Shown in pieces: positions 59,969 to 64,000 of a stretch of 64,000 nucleotides of DNA. A program made the position numbers and the translations under genes. Within the stretch, counting starts at the first letter, position 1; each line of letters begins with the position of its first letter. Below the pieces are notes generated by a model, which was not told the origin of the DNA, ran no database searches, and was given only the letters and a program-made list of their open reading frames with translations. Location: positions 1 to 64,000 of the forward strand of contig JBDIVL010000013.1 of assembly GCA_039794405.1 (NCBI GenBank). Reading direction: 5' to 3'. The DNA is from JBDIVL01 sp039794405. GTDB lineage: Bacteria; Planctomycetota; Brocadiia; Brocadiales; Brocadiaceae.

Positions 59969-60178
59969 TTATGTTACCGGATCGTACCCGGAACCACCAA
60001 AAGGATGACACCTCAATATGCGCCATATTCCCGAACAGATACCCCGCAAGACGCCCTTTTTTTCTACTGCGTCAATCATATATTGAGAACAGGTAGGCTC
60101 ATAGCGGCAGGAGGGATGCAAAAGAGGCGAGATGATACATTGATAAATTTGCACCAGTTTGATAATGATACACTTCAT
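59969..60178 (-). CDS. yidD: Membrane protein insertion efficiency factor YidD
   Basis: A 69-residue protein with the family marks SPLLHPSCRYEPTCSQYMIDA and RCHPFGGSGYDPV. It assists YidC-dependent membrane insertion. It overlaps rnpA by four bases (60175-60178). yidC would be expected next but is absent here. Confidence 0.93.
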   Translation of the reverse strand: MKCIIIKLVQIYQCIISPLLHPSCRYEPTCSQYMIDAVEKKGVLRGICSGIWRILRCHPFGGSGYDPVT

Positions 60179-60534
60179 AGGTTGTTTTGTATTTTATTTA
60201 TTTGCAATAATAGTTTCTTAAAACCATCTTCAATATTTGGTAGTTTTAAATCAGACGAAAAAGGTTGCCTCGGTATGGCAATAATATCAACGTGGCTGGT
60301 AAGTAAGTGTTTATTTAGCCTATATGCCTCTCTCAGTAGTCGTTTGATACGATTACGCTGCACCGCATTCCCTACTTTCTTACTTACTACTAATCCTAAC
60401 CGTGAGTTCTGATAGTCATTTGGCACGACATAAAGAACCATCAGAGTATTTTTAAAGACCTTACCCTCTGCAAAGACCTTTTCAAACTCCTTCTTTTTGG
60501 TTAAGTGTTCGGCCCTCGTAAATCGAAAGTTCAT
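60175..60534 (-). CDS. rnpA: Ribonuclease P protein component
   Basis: A 119-residue basic protein that assists RNase P RNA in trimming tRNA 5' ends. The ATG at 60534 gives MNFRFTRAEHLTKKKEFEKV; an upstream frame adds unrelated residues. The RNR motif appears in RLGLVVSKKVGNAVQRNRIK. In most bacteria rpmH lies directly upstream; no bL34-like reading frame is seen in the 394 bases upstream. Confidence 0.93.
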   Translation of the reverse strand: MNFRFTRAEHLTKKKEFEKVFAEGKVFKNTLMVLYVVPNDYQNSRLGLVVSKKVGNAVQRNRIKRLLREAYRLNKHLLTSHVDIIAIPRQPFSSDLKLPNIEDGFKKLLLQINKIQNNL

Positions 60535-60928
60535 GGTATAGATATCCTCTTGTGCATATATTCTTAAATTAACAGAAGGAGAGGACGAAGTCAATAACCA
60601 CTCTTACATGAGGCCTTCGGTAACTTTTATTTGGCATGAAGAGGCAGGGTGAGGCTTGTGGTAGTGGGTAGGGATACGGAGATACGTGTTCCTACAATGC
60701 TTCCCCGCCTGAATACGTGCACGGGATGCAACCCTGAAGAGTTTGTGCAAAAGGTTCAATTTGGAAAATTTTTCCCCACTATACCGGTAAAATTAGGGCA
60801 ATTAATGGGTGTCACACGCCACCTTGGTTTTTATGAAAATCTTGCGTTCCCACCAGCACCAGACTAACTTTTTGCACAAGCTCTGGAGGGTTATCCTACT
60901 CCTGGTTTGAAATTCCTATGCGATATAA
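60535..60928. repeat. Spacer with inverted repeat around 60733-60890
   Basis: CCTGAAGAGTTTGTGCAAAA at 60733 has its inverse TTTTTGCACAAGCTCTGGAGG at 60870-60890, enclosing about 110 bases. A TTTGAAATTCCTATGCG copy of the recurrent motif follows at 60906-60922. No rpmH or other gene is visible. Confidence 0.6.
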
Positions 60929-61804
60929 TTAAGCCAATAGGCGGAGCTTCCTTAGTTCTTCTTTCAAAGGTAGTGGTTTAAATCCCAAAGCCAATGCCTT
61001 TGTGCTATTAAGAGAAACATCGGGTGATCTCGGTGCTGCCGTACCAAAATCTTTTTGTCTGTATGGTAATAATCTGGCTTTGTGAATACCAAGGATATCT
61101 GCTGTCAATTTGCCAAAGTTATATCGTGAAATACGTTCGATTCCTCCCAGGTGTAATATTCCACTTACTTTTTTAAGTGCCAGGAAAATTCCCTGAACGG
61201 CAGCTTTTACACTCATTGGGGTTCTAAACTCATCAACAAACAATGGTAACTCTTTGCCTTCCTTCATTGCTTTTATCATTGGTTGAATAAAACTTGCAGC
61301 ACAAGGGCCAGGAGTACCAAACATCAGGGCCATGCGGCAAATGGCAACTTTTGGATAACCCTGTATCATGCCTTCCTCTGCCAATACCTTCTGCTCACCA
61401 TAAAAACTGATGGGACATACCCTGTCCTCTTCTCTATAAGGCGCACGTAATCCGTTAAAAACCAAATCACTTGAAGTGAAAACGCATGGGATTGAGTAAT
61501 CAGCACAAAGTTTTGCGATATTGATTGCAGCATCTACATTTATTTTCTGTGATTCAATCCGATTTATTTGGCAAAAATCTGGTCTGGATTTCGCCGCTGT
61601 GTGGATTACTGCATCAGGCTGAACCATTTGGAATGTATGTTTTAGTTCCCGAAAATCAGTTAAATCGACTTTTAGAGTATTCACCCCTGTAATTTTTTCT
61701 GGATGAGAAAAAACTGTTCCAAATATTTCCCATTTCCCTTTTGCCGTTTGGCAAATATTCCAACCCAAAAAACCACTAGCGCCGGTAATAAGCAATTTCT
61801 TCAT
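60929..61804 (-). CDS. Sugar-nucleotide-binding SDR protein (RfbD-like)
   Basis: A 291-residue extended short-chain dehydrogenase. The NAD(P) site is TGASGFLGW (residues 7-15), the substrate-side serine lies in VFTSSDLVFNG, and the catalytic Tyr-x-x-x-Lys in SFYGEQKVLAEE. It resembles dTDP-4-dehydrorhamnose reductase, but other nucleotide-sugar substrates are possible. No rhamnose operon is present. It is a single gene. Confidence 0.85.
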   Translation of the reverse strand: MKKLLITGASGFLGWNICQTAKGKWEIFGTVFSHPEKITGVNTLKVDLTDFRELKHTFQMVQPDAVIHTAAKSRPDFCQINRIESQKINVDAAINIAKLCADYSIPCVFTSSDLVFNGLRAPYREEDRVCPISFYGEQKVLAEEGMIQGYPKVAICRMALMFGTPGPCAASFIQPMIKAMKEGKELPLFVDEFRTPMSVKAAVQGIFLALKKVSGILHLGGIERISRYNFGKLTADILGIHKARLLPYRQKDFGTAAPRSPDVSLNSTKALALGFKPLPLKEELRKLRLLA

Positions 61805-61857
61805 GTTATTTGTTAAAATCGAAAGGAAACTATGGATATTTTTTCCTATGAAACACT

Positions 61858-62025
61858 CTAAATCTGCCGTTGAAAAATGAGAAATAGTGAGCCATCAAGT
61901 ATAAAGGAAGATACCAAAACGTAGCTCGTGTTGTTCATTTCACTACATTCAGACTTAATTTTTTCTCCCAGGTTTGTGGTACTGTTAACGGGTATTTTTT
62001 TGACTTCTGTTTCCATTATTTCCAT
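61858..62025 (-). CDS. Small hypothetical protein (55 residues)
   Basis: ATG at 62025 is nine bases after AGGAG. The product begins MEIMETEVKKIPVNSTTN and ends in a hydrophobic, strand-like tail (YVLVSSFILDGSLFLIFQRQ). No known domain is recognised. The good ribosome site, the single uninterrupted frame and the patterned tail make it more than a chance frame, but there is no independent support. Confidence 0.45.
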   Translation of the reverse strand: MEIMETEVKKIPVNSTTNLGEKIKSECSEMNNTSYVLVSSFILDGSLFLIFQRQI

Positions 62026-62303
62026 TGTCTGATTCTCCTGAAAAATTAACTAATTAGGCCCCGGTGGTTTTTTTCGACCTATGGAGAGACGCACTGTAGT
62101 CCATCTTTCCATAGGTTTGAAATTCATAACTATCAAAAAATATACCATAAAAATAAAAAAACTGTTTACACTTTACATTTTTCACTTCTAACCCGTTCGA
62201 GTTTGGTATCTTGGCGAGGAAGATATAAGGGGAGGATGGTAAAAGTGTAACCTGTTACAGGAGTGTGTCGTCACAGGAGTGTGACTGTATACTGCCATTT
62301 TCC
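62026..62303. other. Spacer upstream of lysS
   Basis: No gene is seen. A GTGT(A/G)AC direct repeat run (62247-62288; GTGTAACCTGTTACAGGAGTG, GTGTGTCGTCACAGGAGTG) resembles that at 32379. A GGTTTGAAATTCATAAC trace of the recurrent motif is near 62113. Confidence 0.5.
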
Positions 62304-62331
62304 TTGACTGTCTCTATATTACTGATAAAAT
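62304..62331 (+). promoter_or_regulatory. Sigma-70-like promoter of lysS
   Basis: TTGACT at 62304-62309 and TAAAAT at 62326-62331 with 16 bases between. It lies about 80 bases before the lysS ATG at 62413. Confidence 0.65.
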
Positions 62332-62412
62332 TAGTGAACTTTTTTGCTTTTTTCCGTTATATCGGCTTTTTTGTTTCCCCTTGATGTAAAAACTTTCTCG
62401 GATACAGAACAT

Positions 62413-63846
62413 ATGGACAAATTTGAACAGGAACGTATTGATAAACTTCAGAAGCTGCGTGAGCGGGGGATGGAACCCTATGGCAAACGTTACGATAATA
62501 CACAATCGATAAAATCGATTTTGGATAGTTTTGTAGCGGAAAAAGATGACATCAGAGTTAAGGCCGCTGGACGTATAATGACAATGCGCCCACATGGAAA
62601 AACTGCATTCTTAGATATGAGAGACTGGACTGGGAAAATCCAAGTTTATATAAAGCTTGATAAGGTTGGTCCGGAAAAATTTGAGGCATTTAAGTTGCTT
62701 GATCTTGGAGATATCGTAGGGGCGGAAGGGATGCTCTTTAAAACCAGAACTGGTGAGATTACCATTTATGCAGACGATTTTACCATTTTATCAAAATCCT
62801 TACTAACACCACCTGAAAAGTGGCATGGATTAAAAGACATTGAGTTGAGACACCGGCAGCGTTATGTTGATTTATTTGCAAATCCGGAGGTAATGGAAAC
62901 ATTCATAAGGCGTATTAAGATTATGCAATATATACGAAAGTTCTTAGATAACCGTGGATTTGTAGAGGTGGAGACGCCGATGATGCAGCCTATTCCGGGT
63001 GGTGCAGTAGCCAGGCCTTTTATTACACATCACAATGCCCTTGATATTGATCTTTATCTCCGGATTGCCCCTGAACTTTATCTGAAGAGATTACTCGTCG
63101 GTGGAATGGAGCGGGTGTATGAAATCAATCGTAATTTCAGAAACGAAGGTATTTCCACAAGGCATAATCCTGAATTTACCATGATGGAACTCTATCAAGC
63201 CTATAGCGATTATCATGGCATGATGGAGTTAACGGAAAGTTTGATAACATCACTGGTAAAAGAATTGCATGGTGGGTATGAGATACCTTTTGGCGAAAGG
63301 AAGATAGATATGACGCCGCCCTGGCGCCGTGCTACCTTCTCCGAATTATTAAGTGAATACGGTGGCGTAAACTTTGAAGACGAGGCAAGTCTCGTGAGAA
63401 AGTCAAAGGAGTTGGGACTTGAGATCCGGGGGGTTGACAGGGATAATATGGCTAATAACATTTTTGAGCATGTAGTGGAGCAGAACCTCAGCAATCCTAC
63501 CTTTGTATTAGATTATCCCACCTCAATTTGTCCTTTAACAAAAGTATGTGAATACGATCCTCGTTTTGCCCAACGGTTTGAATTATATATAGCGTCAATG
63601 GAAATTGCGAATTCTTATTCTGAGCTTAATGATGCCGTTGAGCAGGATAAGCGGTTTCGTGAGCAGTTGGGTACCGAAGCTGATATCACGGGTAAGATTG
63701 ATGAAGATTTCCTGACTGCCTTGAAATATGGTATGCCACCGGCTGGCGGGCTTGGAATTGGTATTGACAGGCTTATTATGATTTTAACAAATAACACCTC
63801 TATTAGAGAAGTCATTCTTTTCCCACTCTTAAAACCAGTTGGATAG
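62413..63846 (+). CDS. lysS: Lysyl-tRNA synthetase, class II
   Basis: A 477-residue enzyme that charges tRNA-Lys. The ATG at 62413 (MDKFEQERIDKLQKLRERG) fits the family start better than the longer frame from 62344. The anticodon-binding OB domain is at about 40-145. Class II motif 1 is near FVEVETPMMQPIPGG, motif 2 NFRNEGISTRHNPEF, motif 3 GGLGIGIDRLIMIL. Length and end (LFPLLKPVG) are normal. No clear ribosome site is seen before the ATG. Confidence 0.95.
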   Translation: MDKFEQERIDKLQKLRERGMEPYGKRYDNTQSIKSILDSFVAEKDDIRVKAAGRIMTMRPHGKTAFLDMRDWTGKIQVYIKLDKVGPEKFEAFKLLDLGDIVGAEGMLFKTRTGEITIYADDFTILSKSLLTPPEKWHGLKDIELRHRQRYVDLFANPEVMETFIRRIKIMQYIRKFLDNRGFVEVETPMMQPIPGGAVARPFITHHNALDIDLYLRIAPELYLKRLLVGGMERVYEINRNFRNEGISTRHNPEFTMMELYQAYSDYHGMMELTESLITSLVKELHGGYEIPFGERKIDMTPPWRRATFSELLSEYGGVNFEDEASLVRKSKELGLEIRGVDRDNMANNIFEHVVEQNLSNPTFVLDYPTSICPLTKVCEYDPRFAQRFELYIASMEIANSYSELNDAVEQDKRFREQLGTEADITGKIDEDFLTALKYGMPPAGGLGIGIDRLIMILTNNTSIREVILFPLLKPVG

Positions 63847-63871
63847 TGGACAAGTAAATAACTACCTCAAG

Positions 63872-63988
63872 ACTGGTTTAATCCGGCAGATTGAACCATA
63901 CGTTTTGAATTTATCTGTAAATCTTGAATTTTTTCCGGGCTTATGAAAGTATCAAACATTTCGGTCAATCGGGGACGATTGAACCAGT
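63872..63988. repeat. Paired-hairpin element, full copy 2
   Basis: A 117-bp element with the left hairpin CTGGTTTAATCCGGCAGATTGAACCA followed by TACGTTTTG, and the right end AAACATTTCGG-TCAATCGGGGACGATTGAACCAG. Its right end shares TCGGGGACGATTGAACCA exactly with copy 1 at 25442-25563, while the middle differs. It lies 26 bases after the lysS stop, near the window end. Confidence 0.78.
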
Positions 63989-64000
63989 CCCGGAATAGTG

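Overview
The window looks like a chromosomal stretch of a moderately AT-rich Gram-negative bacterium with an outer membrane. My best guess is a planctomycete of the anammox type (Brocadia/Kuenenia-like). This is an inference from general gene style: cysteine-rich small proteins, YVTN propellers, an HHE hemerythrin beside a truncated Fe-S protein, B12-regulated TonB systems and dense palindromic intergenic repeats. No marker of anammox metabolism (hydrazine synthase, hydrazine dehydrogenase, ladderane genes) is present, so the assignment is not proven.

Layout. 1-0.9 kb: tail of a DUF2325-like protein and two small cysteine-rich proteins. 1.0-1.9 kb: a frameshifted YVTN beta-propeller pseudogene. 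2.0-14.1 kb (all minus strand): a cobalt/cobalamin island. One B12 riboswitch with terminator precedes cbiM, a CbiN-like protein, cbiQ, cbiO, cobD and cobQ. Two tandem B12 riboswitches precede a TonB-dependent receptor with its own exbB, exbD and tonB. 14.1-15.5 kb: decayed two-gene cassettes resembling toxin-antitoxin pairs. 15.7-21.9 kb: a type I restriction-modification system (hsdR, hsdM, hsdS) interrupted by a GxxExxY nuclease-fold gene flanked by repeats. 22.7-30.9 kb: mltA, a hemerythrin/Fe-S pair, an unrecognised 848-residue helical protein, a lipoprotein and a phosphodiesterase-fold protein. 30.9-39.4 kb: acyltransferase, Tat-exported DUF362 protein, Ntn asparaginase, a propeller-M28-PDZ peptidase and a GH100-like protein. 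39.6-49.2 kb: PAS-GAF-GAF-GGDEF cyclase, floA, mutS, an M6-type metalloprotease with a small secreted partner, and a GIY-YIG protein. 49.4-55.5 kb: a GcvH-like protein lacking the lipoyl lysine, then dgcN, dgcA, an M20 amidohydrolase and cstA. 56.0-64 kb: a 32-residue basic peptide gene, tatA, rluD, a TPR protein, a PHP phosphoesterase, tRNA-Arg, a TPR lipoprotein, yidD, rnpA, a sugar-nucleotide reductase and lysS.

How genes work together. In the B12 island, cobalt uptake (CbiMQO), two corrin-pathway enzymes (CobD, CobQ) and an energised outer-membrane receptor sit behind B12 riboswitches, so the cell should shut them when B12 is plentiful. DgcN, DgcA and the M20 enzyme can be read as a D-glutamate salvage route (N-acetylation, epimerisation, deacetylation), with CstA as a possible peptide or pyruvate carrier.

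The most unusual signals are: three genes whose best start codons are AUA/AUU/AUC behind good Shine-Dalgarno sites; a 120-bp element of paired hairpins with two full and two partial copies; tandem B12 riboswitches; a complete tiny gene (promoter, ribosome site, 32 codons, terminator) at 55974-56072; and the H-protein homologue without its lipoylation lysine.
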